This document shows positions 52,549 to 63,401 of a DNA stretch of 64,000 bases, one piece after another; position 1 is the first letter of the stretch; the number at the start of each line of letters is the position of its first letter. A program made the position numbers and the translations under genes. The stretch lies in the NCBI GenBank assembly GCA_963851245.1, contig CAWKOH010000009.1, positions 310,001 through 374,000 on the forward strand, written 5' to 3'. A model generated the notes under the pieces. That model was not told where the DNA came from. It made no database searches and worked only from the letters and a program-made list of their open reading frames with translations. Source of the stretch: CAWKOH01 sp963851245 (GTDB lineage: Bacteria > Actinomycetota > Acidimicrobiia > Acidimicrobiales > Palsa-688).

Positions 52549-53529
52549 CTAATCGGCCATATGTGATGCCGGAATGGTGCCCATCCGGCCTTTCTGAAAG
52601 TCCTCGAAGGCCTCGACCAGCTCTTCCCTCGTGTTCATCACGAAGGGTCCGTAGTGGGCGACGGGCTCACCGATCGGCCGGCCGCCGAGGATGAGGACCT
52701 CGAGATTCGGGTGCCGCTGCTCCTGCGTCCGGTCGGCCTCTACCAGAACGGTCTGGCCCGCCCCCAGCACGGCCAACTGCCCGGTGCCAAAGGGCGCCAG
52801 ATCCGAACCGACTCGGCCCCGGCCCCCCAGTCCGTACGCCAGGGCGTTGTAGGTCGGATCCCACGGAAGTTCCAGCCGGGCCCCGGGCGCCACGGTGGCG
52901 TGCACAATCGATATGGGGCTGTAGGTGACCCCGGGACCGCGGTGGTCGCCTATGGACCCGGCTATCACTCTCACCAGGGCGCCGCCGTCCGGTGAGGACA
53001 GGAGCGTGACGCTGTTGTGCCCGATGTCCTGGTAGCGCGGATCGACCCACTTCTGAGCCGCGGCGAGATTGACCCAGAGCTGGATCCCGTGGAACAGCCC
53101 GCCGCTGACCACCAGCGACTCCGGCGGCCGCTCGATGTGCAAGATCCCCGAGCCGGCCGTCATCCACTGGGTGTCACCGTTGGTTATCACGCCGCCGCCG
53201 CCGGTGGAGTCGTTGTGCTCGAAGATGCCGTCGATGATGTAGGTGACAGTCTCGAAGCCCCGATGCGGATGCCAGGCCGTGCCCCTGGGCTCACCCGGGC
53301 CGTAGTCCACCTCACCCATCTGGTCCATGTGGACGAAGGGATCCAACTCGCTCAGCGGCACGCCGGCGAAGGCCCGGCGGACGGGGAACCCCTCACCTTC
53401 GAATCCCGACGGGGCCGTCGTAAGGGACCTGACTCGCCGGGCCCGGGAGGTGGACTCCTCGCCCGCCGGCGCAGATGGCGCGGCGATCTTCGGCAGGGCC
53501 AAGACGTTGTCTACGGTGACTGCGGGCAT
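52549..53529 (-). CDS. pirin family protein
   Basis: 326 residues, bicupin. HPHRGFETVTYIIDGIFEHN gives the metal-binding His pair, with a further His and Glu in GILHIERPPE; LGAGQTVLVEADRTQEQRHP, with NLEVLILGG, belongs to the C-terminal cupin. Bacterial pirins bind Fe and can act as quercetinases or redox-sensitive regulators. ATG at 53529 with GAGGAG 10 nt upstream. It is divergent from an MBL-fold gene, with an inverted repeat between them. Confidence 0.9.
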   Translation of the reverse strand: MPAVTVDNVLALPKIAAPSAPAGEESTSRARRVRSLTTAPSGFEGEGFPVRRAFAGVPLSELDPFVHMDQMGEVDYGPGEPRGTAWHPHRGFETVTYIIDGIFEHNDSTGGGGVITNGDTQWMTAGSGILHIERPPESLVVSGGLFHGIQLWVNLAAAQKWVDPRYQDIGHNSVTLLSSPDGGALVRVIAGSIGDHRGPGVTYSPISIVHATVAPGARLELPWDPTYNALAYGLGGRGRVGSDLAPFGTGQLAVLGAGQTVLVEADRTQEQRHPNLEVLILGGRPIGEPVAHYGPFVMNTREELVEAFEDFQKGRMGTIPASHMAD

Positions 53530-53618
53530 CGACGGCTCTCCTCTTTCTTTTTTCTTTGTGTCGACTTCGGCTCAAGGACCGCGGCGCCATCCGCCTCGGT
53601 GCTCTCAGAACAACAGTG

Positions 53619-53632
53619 GTTGCGTATGCAAC
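53619..53632. promoter_or_regulatory. inverted repeat between divergent pirin and MBL genes
   Basis: GTTGC, GTAT, GCAAC at 53619-53632. It overlaps the expected -35 position of the MBL gene, whose -10 is TACCAT at 53646-53651, and could be a shared operator. The cognate regulator is not evident. Confidence 0.4.
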
Positions 53633-53657
53633 TATTCCCGTCGCCTACCATGGCGGC

Positions 53658-54374
53658 GTGGCTGACGAGGACCGGCTGTATTTCCACCAGATGCTCTCGG
53701 GACGCGATTTCGCGACCACGGATCAGCTGGCCATCCAGATGGTCAATTTCTCCTACCTGATAGGCGACCGCGTCACGGGGGAGGCGGTGGTCGTGGATCC
53801 GGCGTACGGGGTGGGTGACCTGCTCGAACGGGCCGGGGCCGACGGGATGACGGTGGTCGGGGTGCTCGCCACCCATCACCATCCCGATCACGTCGGCGGT
53901 TCGATGATGGGGTTCTCGATCGAGGGGCTGGCTCAGTTGATGGAGCGAGTGTCGGTCCCGGTGCACGCCCATCGCCTGGAGGCTCCGCTGATCTCGCGGG
54001 TCACCGGTTTGGACGCGACTGACATCGTCGCCCACGAAAGCGGGGACAAGGTGAAGGTAGGGGCCATCGAGGTGGAGTTGCTACACACGCCTGGCCACAC
54101 CCCGGGCAGCCAGTGCTTCCTTGTGGACGGGATGCTGGTGGCGGGCGACACCCTGTTCCTCGAAGGGTGCGGGCGGACGGACCTACCCGGCAGCGATCCG
54201 GGCGCCATGTACGACAGCCTCCAGCGGCTGGCCGGCCTCCCGGACTCGACCGTGGTCTACCCCGGCCACCGCTACTCGGTCCCTTCGACCGCAACCATGG
54301 GTGCGGTCAAGGAGATCAACATGGTCTACAAGCCGTCGACCAGGGAGGCATGGTTGACGATGTTCGGCGGGTAG
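53658..54374 (+). CDS. MBL-fold metallo-hydrolase (glyoxalase II-like)
   Basis: 238 residues. ATHHHPDHVGG (HxHxDH motif), HTPGHTPGSQCFLVDG, VAGDTLFLEGCGRTD and VVYPGH give the full set of two-metal ligands. A hydroxyacylglutathione hydrolase- or persulfide dioxygenase-like enzyme; the substrate is open. GTG at 53658 with TACCAT 6 nt upstream gives a leaderless start, although the frame is open further upstream. Confidence 0.9.
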   Translation: MADEDRLYFHQMLSGRDFATTDQLAIQMVNFSYLIGDRVTGEAVVVDPAYGVGDLLERAGADGMTVVGVLATHHHPDHVGGSMMGFSIEGLAQLMERVSVPVHAHRLEAPLISRVTGLDATDIVAHESGDKVKVGAIEVELLHTPGHTPGSQCFLVDGMLVAGDTLFLEGCGRTDLPGSDPGAMYDSLQRLAGLPDSTVVYPGHRYSVPSTATMGAVKEINMVYKPSTREAWLTMFGG

Positions 54375-54386
54375 GACCCGACGAGC

Positions 54387-54902
54387 TCAGGTCCGGACGC
54401 CGAGCTCCTGCAGGCGGACTCTCATGCCGGTCTCGTCTCGTTCGAAGACCCTTCCGAGGGCCCGCAAATCCTCGCCGCGGATGGTGACCGACCGCCCGCT
54501 GAAGTCGCCTCGCTGTACCTGGATCATATTTATATAGCGGCGGATCACGTCTCGCTCCGGGGCCTCCACCTCTCCCAGGCGGACCAGGTCGATGCTCACC
54601 GGTGGCGTCTCCGTGGCGCGCTCCGCGGCGGGCGAGTAGCTGTTTGCGCTGTCTCCGCCGCCCATCCCCAACGGTCGCGGCAGGAGCTGGTCGACGGGCA
54701 CCCGGTAGAGCTGAGCCAGGCGCTGCAAGCGAAGGACGGAGATGATCCGCTCGCCTCGCTCATAGGCCCCCAGGACCGACGCCTTGAACTCCCGATCCGA
54801 ACTCTCCTCCACGGCCAGCAGAGACAACCCTCTCTGCCGTCGAAGGTTTCGAAGCCTGTCTCCTACTGCCAGGGCATACGACAGTGGAACTTCGTCTGAC
54901 AC
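54387..54902 (-). CDS. bldD: BldD-like XRE regulator with c-di-GMP-type motif
   Basis: 171 residues. The helix-turn-helix (residues 12-75; DRLRNLRRQRGLSLLAVEES, GAYERGERIISVLRLQRLAQ) and C-terminal domain match Streptomyces BldD. BldD binds tetrameric c-di-GMP through RGD-X8-RQDD; here it is RGD at 131-133, eight residues, then RGED at 142-145, so the key Arg, Asp, Arg and Asp are kept with two changes. GTG 54902 with GGGGGAGG 5 nt upstream is preferred over an upstream frame extension. A TACCAT -10 (minus strand, 54925-54920) precedes it. Confidence 0.85.
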   Translation of the reverse strand: MSDEVPLSYALAVGDRLRNLRRQRGLSLLAVEESSDREFKASVLGAYERGERIISVLRLQRLAQLYRVPVDQLLPRPLGMGGGDSANSYSPAAERATETPPVSIDLVRLGEVEAPERDVIRRYINMIQVQRGDFSGRSVTIRGEDLRALGRVFERDETGMRVRLQELGVRT

Positions 54903-54970
54903 GCGGCACCTCCCCCTCGAAATGGTAGGCGGAATCAAAGGACCGGGACCGGCGGAATTGTCCGTACGGC

Positions 54971-54989
54971 GAAAAGGGGCGAAAAGGGG

Positions 54990-54990
<1 letters not shown>
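54971..54990. repeat. two tandem 10-bp repeats GAAAAGGGGC
   Basis: Exact tandem copies at 54971-54980 and 54981-54990, between the glgX stop and bldD. On the minus strand they lie 70-90 bp before the bldD start codon, in a position to be an upstream activator or repressor site. Confidence 0.5.
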
Positions 54991-57115
<2,125 letters not shown>

Positions 57116-57133
57116 GTCTGGCCAAGCTAGCGC

Positions 57134-58228
57134 TCACCCCCACCAGAAGGACGCGGCGACGATGAAGTACAAGCCGATCAGCGCCACCCCTTCCACCCAG
57201 GTGTACTCCCCGTCGTAGATGATGACCGTCACGACCAAGGTCGAGACCGCCAGGGCGGCGACCATCAAAGGGGGGAAGACCAGAGTCAACCTGACCGGCC
57301 CGACCGCTGGGCTCAGAAGTATCAACACCGGCGTCAGAAGAAGGGCCACCTGCAGCGGGCTGTTCAGGGTGGTGCTTATGGCGTATTCGGGCTTGGCTTT
57401 CAACGCGAAGCGGATGCCGACGACATGCTCCACGGCGTTGGACGCGATGGCGACGACGACGAGGCCGACGAAGACCTCCGACATCCCGAGGGACTTGGTC
57501 GCCTCCTGGAGGGGTTCCACGAACCAGTCGGCGGCCAGCGCCGCGCCGAGGCTGCCCAGGGCCAGGAGCCCGGTCGACAGGGCCAGCGGCCACGGCTCTC
57601 GAGCGCCGGAGTCGGGTGGAGCGCCGGTATCGGGTACCGGCCTGGACCGATCCCGAAGATAGAAGGGCACCGTGGCGGCGTAGACGGCGAGGAGGACCAG
57701 AGCGCAGATGTACGACAATGCGGCCGAGTGTGCGGCGGCCGGCGTCTCCAGCTCGCTGGCAAGAGTGGGCACGAGCAGAGCGGCGACGGCGAGCATGAGT
57801 AAGGAGGCGTTGAGACGGGGTTCCTCCGGATCGAACCTCTGGGTCCCGTGGCGAAGGCCTCCGAAGACGAACGCGCAGCCCAGGACCAGAACGGCATTGC
57901 CGAGTATCGATCCGACCAGCGCCGCCCGTACCACGTTGTCCAGCCCGTCACTCAGGGCGAACAAGCATACGAAGAGCTCGGGCAGGTTGCCCAGCGTGGA
58001 CTGGAGCAGGCCGGTGGCGCTGGGACCGAGCCGATCGCCCACCTGGTCGATCGCTTGACCGACCAGCGCGGCGAGGGCGGCCAGGGCCAGCCCCGCAATG
58101 ACGAACTGGGCGACGGGACCGATTCCCGCCATGTTCCCCAAGCCTGCCGCCGCCAGGAGCGCTATCGACGCGACCAGCGTTATCCTCTGGCCGCGGCCGA
58201 GATGCTTCAGGGCGGTTGTCTCGAGCAT
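57134..58228 (-). CDS. calcium/proton exchanger, CaCA (CAX) family
   Basis: 364 residues, about 11 membrane segments. The two alpha-repeat motifs are GLLQSTLGNLPELFVCLFAL and VAIASNAVEHVVGIRFALKA, whose acidic residues bind Ca2+. It would exchange cytosolic Ca2+ (or other divalent cations) for H+ across the cytoplasmic membrane. ATG at 58228 lies upstream of a standard N-terminus, and the stop is 18 bp before glgX. Confidence 0.9.
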   Translation of the reverse strand: MLETTALKHLGRGQRITLVASIALLAAAGLGNMAGIGPVAQFVIAGLALAALAALVGQAIDQVGDRLGPSATGLLQSTLGNLPELFVCLFALSDGLDNVVRAALVGSILGNAVLVLGCAFVFGGLRHGTQRFDPEEPRLNASLLMLAVAALLVPTLASELETPAAAHSAALSYICALVLLAVYAATVPFYLRDRSRPVPDTGAPPDSGAREPWPLALSTGLLALGSLGAALAADWFVEPLQEATKSLGMSEVFVGLVVVAIASNAVEHVVGIRFALKAKPEYAISTTLNSPLQVALLLTPVLILLSPAVGPVRLTLVFPPLMVAALAVSTLVVTVIIYDGEYTWVEGVALIGLYFIVAASFWWG

Positions 58229-58291
58229 CTTCGCTTGACGACCGTAGCGGCTGGCGGTCCGGGACAGACGGACTACAAGACGCTGAGCGGC

Positions 58292-60008
58292 TCAGCCCGC
58301 GGGGAGGTAGATGTCCCCACCGGAAGCCCGAAACTCCTCGGCCTTTTGCCGCATCCCTACCTCGACCTCCACCTCCGTCATCTGGGCGGCGGAGTCGCGG
58401 ATGTCGTGGCTGATCCGCATCGAGCAGAACTTGGGCCCGCACATCGAGCAGAAGTGGGCAGTCTTGGCCGGAGCCGCCGGCAGCGTCTCGTCGTGATAGG
58501 ACCGGGCTGTATCAGGGTCCAGCGCGAGCTCGAACTGGTCCTCCCAGCGGAACTCGAAGCGGGCTCTGGACAGCGCATCGTCCCACTCCCGGGCGCCCGG
58601 ATGCCCTTTGGCCAGATCGGCGGCATGGGCCGCGATCTTGTAGGCGATCACACCAGCTTTGACGTCGTCGCGATCGGGAAGGCCCAGGTGCTCCTTCGGT
58701 GTGACGTAGCACAACATGGCGGTCCCGGCCCAGCCGATCATGGCGGCCCCAATGGCGGAGGTGATGTGGTCGTAACCGGGCGCCACGTCCGTGGTCAAGG
58801 GGCCGAGGGTGTAGAAGGGGGCGTCGTGGCAGTACTCCTTCTGCAGCCGCATGTTCTCCTGAATCTGGTGCATCGGGACGTGACCCGGCCCCTCGATCAT
58901 CACCTGCACGTCATGTCTCCACGCCACCTCGGTCAGCTCCCCGAGCGTGCGCAGCTCGCTCAGCTGGGCCTCGTCGTTGGCGTCGGCGACCGATCCGGGC
59001 CGTAGTCCGTCGCCGAGCGAGAAGGAGACGTCGTAGCTCGCCAGGATCCGGCACAGCTCTTCGAAGTTGCTGTAAAGGAAGTTCTCCTCATGATGAGCCA
59101 GGCACCACGCCGCCAGGATGGATCCACCGCGACTCACGATCCCCGTCACCCGCCGGGCGGTCAGGGGAACGTAACGCAGCAGCACGCCGGCGTGGACGGT
59201 CATGTAGTCCACGCCCTGCTCGGCCTGTTCGATGACCGTATCCCGGTACACGTCCCAGGACAGGTCTTCCGCCACGCCGTCAACCTTCTCGAGGGCCTGG
59301 TAGATGGGCACGGTGCCGATCGGGACGGGCGAGTTGCGCAGGATCCAACCCCGGGTGGTGTGGATGTCCCGGCCGGTCGAGAGGTCCATGACGGTGTCGG
59401 CCCCCCACCTGGTTGCCCACTCGAGCTTGTCCACCTCCTCGCTGACTGAGGAGGCGACCGACGAGTTGCCGATGTTGGCGTTGATCTTGACCGCGAACCT
59501 GGTGCCGATGAGCATCGGCTCCGATTCGGGGTGGTTGACGTTCGCCGGCAGAATGGCCCGGCCGCTCGCTATCTCGGCCCGGACCAGCTCCGGAGTCCAT
59601 CCCTTCGCGGATGGCGGCGAACTCCATTTCCGGGGTGATCGTCCCCTGCCGGGCGTAGTGCAGCTGGGTGACGGTCCGGCCGGCCCGGGCCCGCCGGGGG
59701 GGCCGGCCCTCGCCGGGGATGGGACGGGTATCGGGTCCCGTTCCGGGTCGCCGCCCGCCCGTCGTCGCGAACCGATCCGGCCCGACCGGGATAGCGTTCC
59801 GTGTCCGCTCGCTCGTCTATCCATGGGTCTCTGAGCTCGGTCAGCCCGGACTCCCGATCCCCGCCGGGACCGGCCGTGTCATAGCGCCGTAACGGGGGAT
59901 TGGCTCGGCCGTCGGGCGAGTCGTGCAGGGCGGATTTCCTGGAACGGCACCTGGATGTCGGGCCGCGAGCCGGTTACCAGAACCCGGCGGCGTGATCGCT
60001 TCGGTCAT
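58292..60008 (-). CDS. thiC: phosphomethylpyrimidine synthase ThiC (frameshifted N-terminal third)
   Basis: About 570 residues when repaired. From VRAEIASGRAILPANVNHPE through FAVKINANIGNSSVASSVSE, TVMDLSTGRDIHTTRGWILR, VMIEGPGHVPMHQIQENMRL and the iron-sulfur motif FCSMCGPKFCSM the protein is intact. The first about 130 residues (MTEAITPPGSG, later MEFAAIREGM) are spread over other frames between about 59600 and 59960. ThiC is a radical SAM enzyme that rearranges AIR to HMP-P in thiamine synthesis. ATG 60008 follows GGGAGGA 5 nt upstream, directly after a TPP riboswitch. Confidence 0.93.
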
Positions 60009-60017
60009 CTCGTTCCT

Positions 60018-60117
60018 CCCTCCACCGGCATTACCCGGATCAGGTCCGACGGTCGGGACCGGCCGGGACCGAAGTCCCGCAGGTCCCCTCTCAGCCCGGT
60101 CCGTCCGGGCTCCCGTG
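60018..60117 (-). ncRNA. TPP riboswitch (THI element) in the thiC leader
   Basis: On the minus strand the conserved blocks read ACGGGAGCCC (P1/P2 start), GGGCTGAGAGG (pyrimidine-sensing helix), then GGACCTGATCCGGGTAATGC and CGGTGGAGGGA, the classic THI box ending. It is followed by the thiC ribosome binding site (GGGAGGA), so TPP binding would hide it and repress translation. Confidence 0.93.
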
Positions 60118-60192
60118 TATGGGACAACCATACCCTCGTCGAGCCGGGGCTCACCCAAGTGGGGCGACTACACTTCGGCCAGGCACATGCCA

Positions 60193-60267
60193 GGCGGCGT
60201 GGCCGAGTGGTTTAGGCAAGGGCCTGCAAAGCCCTGTACAGCGGTTCGATTCCGCTCGCCGCCTCCA
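60193..60267 (+). tRNA. tRNA-Cys (GCA), CCA encoded
   Basis: The acceptor GGCGGCG (60193-60199) pairs with CGCCGCC (60257-60263). The D-arm GGCCGAGTGG, anticodon loop CTGCAAA with anticodon GCA, and T loop GTTCGATTC are all present, and CCA is encoded at 60265-60267. A promoter-like TACACT lies at 60169-60174. The 3' half is duplicated at 63499-63544 as an attachment site. Confidence 0.95.
60220..60265 (+). repeat. attachment site within tRNA-Cys (attL-like)
   Basis: 46 bp, starting GGGCCTGCAAAGCCC and ending CGCCGCCTC, repeated at 63499-63544 with a single mismatch (G at 60226, T at 63505). It marks one end of a 3.3-kb integrated element. Confidence 0.85.
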
Positions 60268-60459
60268 GTACATCATCCCAGGTCAGGGGCTATTTGTGGT
60301 GGTCTGGTCAGCGCGGCGCTGGGACGGCCATCCCGCGAAAATCCCGCGGCAGATTTAGTTTCCGACGCCGATTGAGCCCCGTTAGGCGGACATGGTCGGG
60401 CTCTCTGCCGGGCCTTACATGTCCGTCCACCTTGCATTCCGGCGGGTAGCCTGGATGCG

Positions 60460-60741
60460 ATGGCCAGAGCCGCTGAGGAGCTACCGATCGATGTCGATGG
60501 GGCACGACTCAAGAGCGCACTCGTCAGAGTCGGCTACACGCCGGCGGAAGCCGAAAGCTGGTGGGCGTCGACCGCCCATACCTCGCTGGGCGGGCGTACA
60601 GCGGCGCGGGCCTGGGCGGATGGCGACGCCGTCTTGGTCCGACGCTTCGTGGAGGTGCACGTCAGCGAGCGGTTTGCCGAGGGCCTGGCCGCCCGGCCTG
60701 AGGTCATCCAGCAGCTCTTTGACGCAGCTGAGCCCTCTTAA
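60460..60741 (+). CDS. antitoxin-like protein with DUF2384-type C-terminus
   Basis: 93 residues. SWWASTAHTSLGGRTAARAW, followed by ADGD, resembles the MbcA/ParS/Xre antitoxin toxin-binding domain (W..T..LGGRTP..AW..GD). No helix-turn-helix is obvious in the short N-terminus. TAGCCT at 60447-60452 lies 7 nt before the ATG (leaderless). It lies first in the element, 8 bp before the next gene, so a toxin-antitoxin-like pair is inferred. An 8-bp inverted repeat (CGGACATG at 60387-60394, CATGTCCG at 60418-60425) lies upstream. Confidence 0.6.
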   Translation: MARAAEELPIDVDGARLKSALVRVGYTPAEAESWWASTAHTSLGGRTAARAWADGDAVLVRRFVEVHVSERFAEGLAARPEVIQQLFDAAEPS

Positions 60742-60749
60742 CTGCGGAG

Positions 60750-61044
60750 TTGTCGCTTCCAGAGGGCGGTGCCGAGTGGCTGGAGCGGTGGCGGCGCGAC
60801 AACAGCGCCTCGCCGGTGCAGGTCCAGGCCATGACAGGATGGCTCGAGACGCTTGCGACCACGCCCAATCAGTACCCGTCGACGGCAATCTCCTGGCCCT
60901 ACCCGCGTGCCACAGGGGAGGCGCGGGCGGCCTTCATACTCGGGGCCCGACGCATTCGTGATCTATGCCGTCGAGCTGGGCCAGGTGCGGATCCTGTTCA
61001 TAGGTCACAACGCCCCGGAGGGCTTCATCATCCCGCTCCCGTAA
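60750..61044 (+). CDS. hypothetical partner protein, frameshifted (possible toxin)
   Basis: About 98 residues when repaired. It starts with TTG 60750 after GCGGAG: LSLPEGGAEWLERWRRDNSA, ALAT-like helix TGWLETLATTPNQYPSTAIS, and, after a one-base shift near 60935, DAFVIYAVELGQVRILFIGH with NAPEGFIIPLP. The end has a ParE/RelE-like beta pattern (strand-turn-strand IYAV..VRILFIGH) but no confirmed catalytic residues. It follows an antitoxin-like gene. A toxin role is a guess. Confidence 0.4.
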
Positions 61045-62176
61045 AGGCGTCGGGGAGGGCCACCAGGCGGGGCTTCGCCGGGGTAGCGCCGTCGAGTTGC
61101 GCCTCGAGGAAGGCGGCCACCTGGCGGTCGCGCTCGGCGGTGGCGTGCTGGTAGATCAGAGCGGCTCGCGGGGAGGAGTGGCCGATGCGGGCCATCAGCT
61201 CCTTGGTGGTGACGCCTGGCATCTGGGCCATGAGGGTGGCGGCGTGGTGACGGAGGTCGTGGGGATGCATCTCGGGGTCCACTCCGACGGCGGTCTTCGC
61301 TTCGGTCCAGGCGACCGAGACGCGGGAACGGCGGGCCGGCCCGCCTCGCGGGTCGGTGATCAGCTCGCCGGTGTCGGCGCAGCCGAAGGCCTCCAGGTGA
61401 GATGCGATTGCGGCCATGGCCTGCTTGGCCAGGACCACCGTCCGCCGGCCCGCGTCCGACTTCGGGTCCTTGACTATGCGCCCGATACCTGGGATCTCCT
61501 GGGCCGTCTGGCGGATATGGACGGCCGAACGCAAGCTGTCCACATCGGAAAGACGGAGACCCAGGATCTCCCCCATCCGGAGACCTCCGAGCCCTGCGAG
61601 CACCAGCACCAGCCGGTATCTCTCTGACATCGCCTCGATCAGCGCGAGCACCTCGGCCGTGGCCGGCGTCGGTCGCTCCGCTGACGTCTCCCGGCCCCCG
61701 CCCCTGACGCGGCACGGGTTGCGGGCGATCCGCTCGTCGCTGACCGCAGTATTGAGGATGGCGCTGAGGAGTCGGTAGCTCTTGGCTGCCTGGTCGTGCC
61801 CGGAATCTGTGGTCACCGTCCCGTACCAGGTCCGCACCCGCTCGGGTGTGATGGCTCGGAGAGGCAGCGGACCGAAGTGGGGCAGGATATTGCGGGTCAG
61901 CAGGCGCTCGTATCCGTACCGAGTCGAGGGTGAGAGCGGCCGGCCGTTGACCACTCGACTGTCGAGCCAGTCGGCCGCATAGGGAGCGAAGCTGACCTTG
62001 CCGGTCCGGGGGTTGGCCACGATGCCGACCAGCTCGTCTCCTTCCACCTTTGCCCTGTAGGCGTCGGCATCCTTGCGGCGAGCGAATGTCTTGGACCTCT
62101 CCTGGTCGCCGGCTCGCCACCGGACGTCGTATCGCCACTCCCCGGTTGTGGTTCGGCGGCGCTGTATGTGGGCCAT
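61028..62176 (-). CDS. int: tyrosine recombinase (phage/ICE-type integrase)
   Basis: 382 residues. An N-terminal arm-binding domain (HIQRRRTTTGEWRYDVRW, RSKTFARRKDADAYRAKVE), SAM-like core-binding domain (about 60-160) and catalytic domain: Arg in GGLRMGEILGLR, Lys in KDPKSDAGRRT, HPHDLRHHAA (HxxR), GHSSPRAALIYQHAT with His and Tyr. It points toward tRNA-Cys, and its 3' end lies about 760 bp from the attachment site. ATG 62176 gives a full-length protein. Confidence 0.93.
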   Translation of the reverse strand: MAHIQRRRTTTGEWRYDVRWRAGDQERSKTFARRKDADAYRAKVEGDELVGIVANPRTGKVSFAPYAADWLDSRVVNGRPLSPSTRYGYERLLTRNILPHFGPLPLRAITPERVRTWYGTVTTDSGHDQAAKSYRLLSAILNTAVSDERIARNPCRVRGGGRETSAERPTPATAEVLALIEAMSERYRLVLVLAGLGGLRMGEILGLRLSDVDSLRSAVHIRQTAQEIPGIGRIVKDPKSDAGRRTVVLAKQAMAAIASHLEAFGCADTGELITDPRGGPARRSRVSVAWTEAKTAVGVDPEMHPHDLRHHAATLMAQMPGVTTKELMARIGHSSPRAALIYQHATAERDRQVAAFLEAQLDGATPAKPRLVALPDAFTGAG

Positions 62177-62650
62177 AGCGATCCTCCTATCTCATTGCGA
62201 GCCTACGAAGCGGATGTGACTGCACCGCTCTGGTCGGCTTCGTCCTGGCCGTCGAGCAGCCGGTCGATGTACCGGTGCATGAACCAGCTCGAATCCGAGG
62301 AGAACCTGGCCAAGCTGGCCAATCCGATGGTGCGCAACCTGGTGGTGTTACTGATCGAGACCGGGCTTCGCGGTGGTGACGCCTGTGTGCTGCCGTTCAA
62401 CCCGATCATCACCGACAGCATCGGCTGGCCCTGCCTGCGATTCCAGAGCTCCAAGACCGGCAGCGAGCATCTGATCCCCTTAAGCGACAAGGCTGCGGCC
62501 ACAGTCCGCTCCCAGCAGGCTTACGTGCTCGAACGCTGGCCGAAAGGATCACCGTGGCTGTTCCCCGGGATCATGGACAACCCGGACGGGACCAGGCCAA
62601 CTGTTACTCTCCCAGGTCGTGCTAGCATATGGCAGAGTCTGCTAGCATAA
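62168..62650 (+). pseudogene. truncated tyrosine recombinase fragment
   Basis: Residues NPMVRNLVVLLIETGLRGGD, then ACVLPFN, hold the catalytic Arg box of a tyrosine recombinase, followed by RFQSSKTGSEHLIPLSDKAA and WLFPGIMDNPDGTRP. The His, second Arg and Tyr are absent; the frame ends before them. The N-terminal part of the frame (about 62168-62280) looks like non-coding sequence. It is probably the leftover of a second recombinase. Confidence 0.7.
62620..62649 (+). promoter_or_regulatory. two direct repeats TGCTAGCATA, likely antitoxin operator
   Basis: Identical 10-mers at 62620-62629 and 62640-62649, 20 bp apart (two helical turns), each centred on the palindrome GCTAGC. TAGCAT at 62643-62648 is also a -10 element 7 nt from the antitoxin ATG. 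Tandem sites on one helix face suit cooperative ribbon-helix-helix binding. Confidence 0.65.
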
Positions 62651-62655
62651 GATCC

Positions 62656-63003
62656 ATGTCGAAGTTCGCAGATGCAATCGAGGCAGCCCGCCGGGGCACG
62701 CCGGCCCAAAAGGGCCCGCTGGACACCTCGGCACTGCACGACGGCCCTGAGGTCCAGCTGTCGGTTCGCGTCGCCGAGGGCCTTCGCTCCGCTGTCGCTT
62801 CGACCGCGAACGCGCAGGGTCTGACCGTGACTGCGTTCGTCGAGCGGGCGTTGCGCCGGGCGGTAGTGGAATCCAACGACAGCTTCGTCGGGCTCGCCGC
62901 AGATCTGGAGCGTAACGTACGCGCCGAGCTCCGGTCAGCTATTGAAGACGGCGCCTATCGTGAAGCCGCCGCTGAGGTGGAACGGGAAGAGGCGTGGTCG
63001 TAG
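62656..63003 (+). CDS. antitoxin-like protein with ribbon-helix-helix segment (VapB-type)
   Basis: 115 residues. VQLSVRVAEGLRSAVASTAN with AQGLTVTAFVERALRRAV is a ribbon-helix-helix DNA-binding motif in mid-protein. An N-terminal disordered stretch (MSKFADAIEAARRGTP) and an acidic C-terminal tail (DGAYREAAAEVEREEAW) to bind a toxin surround it. Start ATG 62656 is favoured over upstream frame extension, and it lies 7 nt from a -10 element. It overlaps the next gene by 10 nt. Confidence 0.7.
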   Translation: MSKFADAIEAARRGTPAQKGPLDTSALHDGPEVQLSVRVAEGLRSAVASTANAQGLTVTAFVERALRRAVVESNDSFVGLAADLERNVRAELRSAIEDGAYREAAAEVEREEAWS

Positions 63004-63401
63004 CGGTCGTAGATGACCACCGGCTCATCAGCCTGCTCGCCGCACCGGACCCACCTCCGGGGCGGTACGCGACGACATGCTCATGGTGGTGGCGACTCAC
63101 CTCTGCCTTCTCGGGGCACCGCAGGGGAGCGCTCACACGACGTCTTGAAAGCCTCGATCATGGCATCGCCTCAGCAATCCGACAAACGGTGCGGGCTCTT
63201 CCCGCCCATTTCGAGATCGTCGACCTGCGGCTGCTCATCCCCGCGATGGGGGAACTCGCTCTAGATCACGCGGTCAACCAACTCGCCGCAGAGGCGGTCG
63301 CAGCTGCCGCCTACCTGGAGACGTCGATCGAAGTGGAGATCGACACTCCTCAAGTGCGAGACGCGGCGAACGCGGAACACGTCGAGTACCACGTGATATG
63401 A
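62994..63401 (+). CDS. PIN-like toxin candidate (VapC-type)
   Basis: 135 residues. It starts VVVAVVDDHRLISLLAAPDP (first acidic pair), an aromatic middle (YATTCSWWWRLTSAFSGHRR), a helical part and the end LAAEAVAAAAYLETSIEVEI, DTPQVRDAANAEHVEYHVI, which matches the PIN-like pattern of a Asp near a final helix. The conserved acidic residues of VapC are only partly assignable. GTG 62994 overlaps the antitoxin by 10 nt, the usual layout of vapBC. Predicted tRNA/rRNA-cleaving role is from family only. Confidence 0.55.
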   Translation: MVVAVVDDHRLISLLAAPDPPPGRYATTCSWWWRLTSAFSGHRRGALTRRLESLDHGIASAIRQTVRALPAHFEIVDLRLLIPAMGELALDHAVNQLAAEAVAAAAYLETSIEVEIDTPQVRDAANAEHVEYHVI

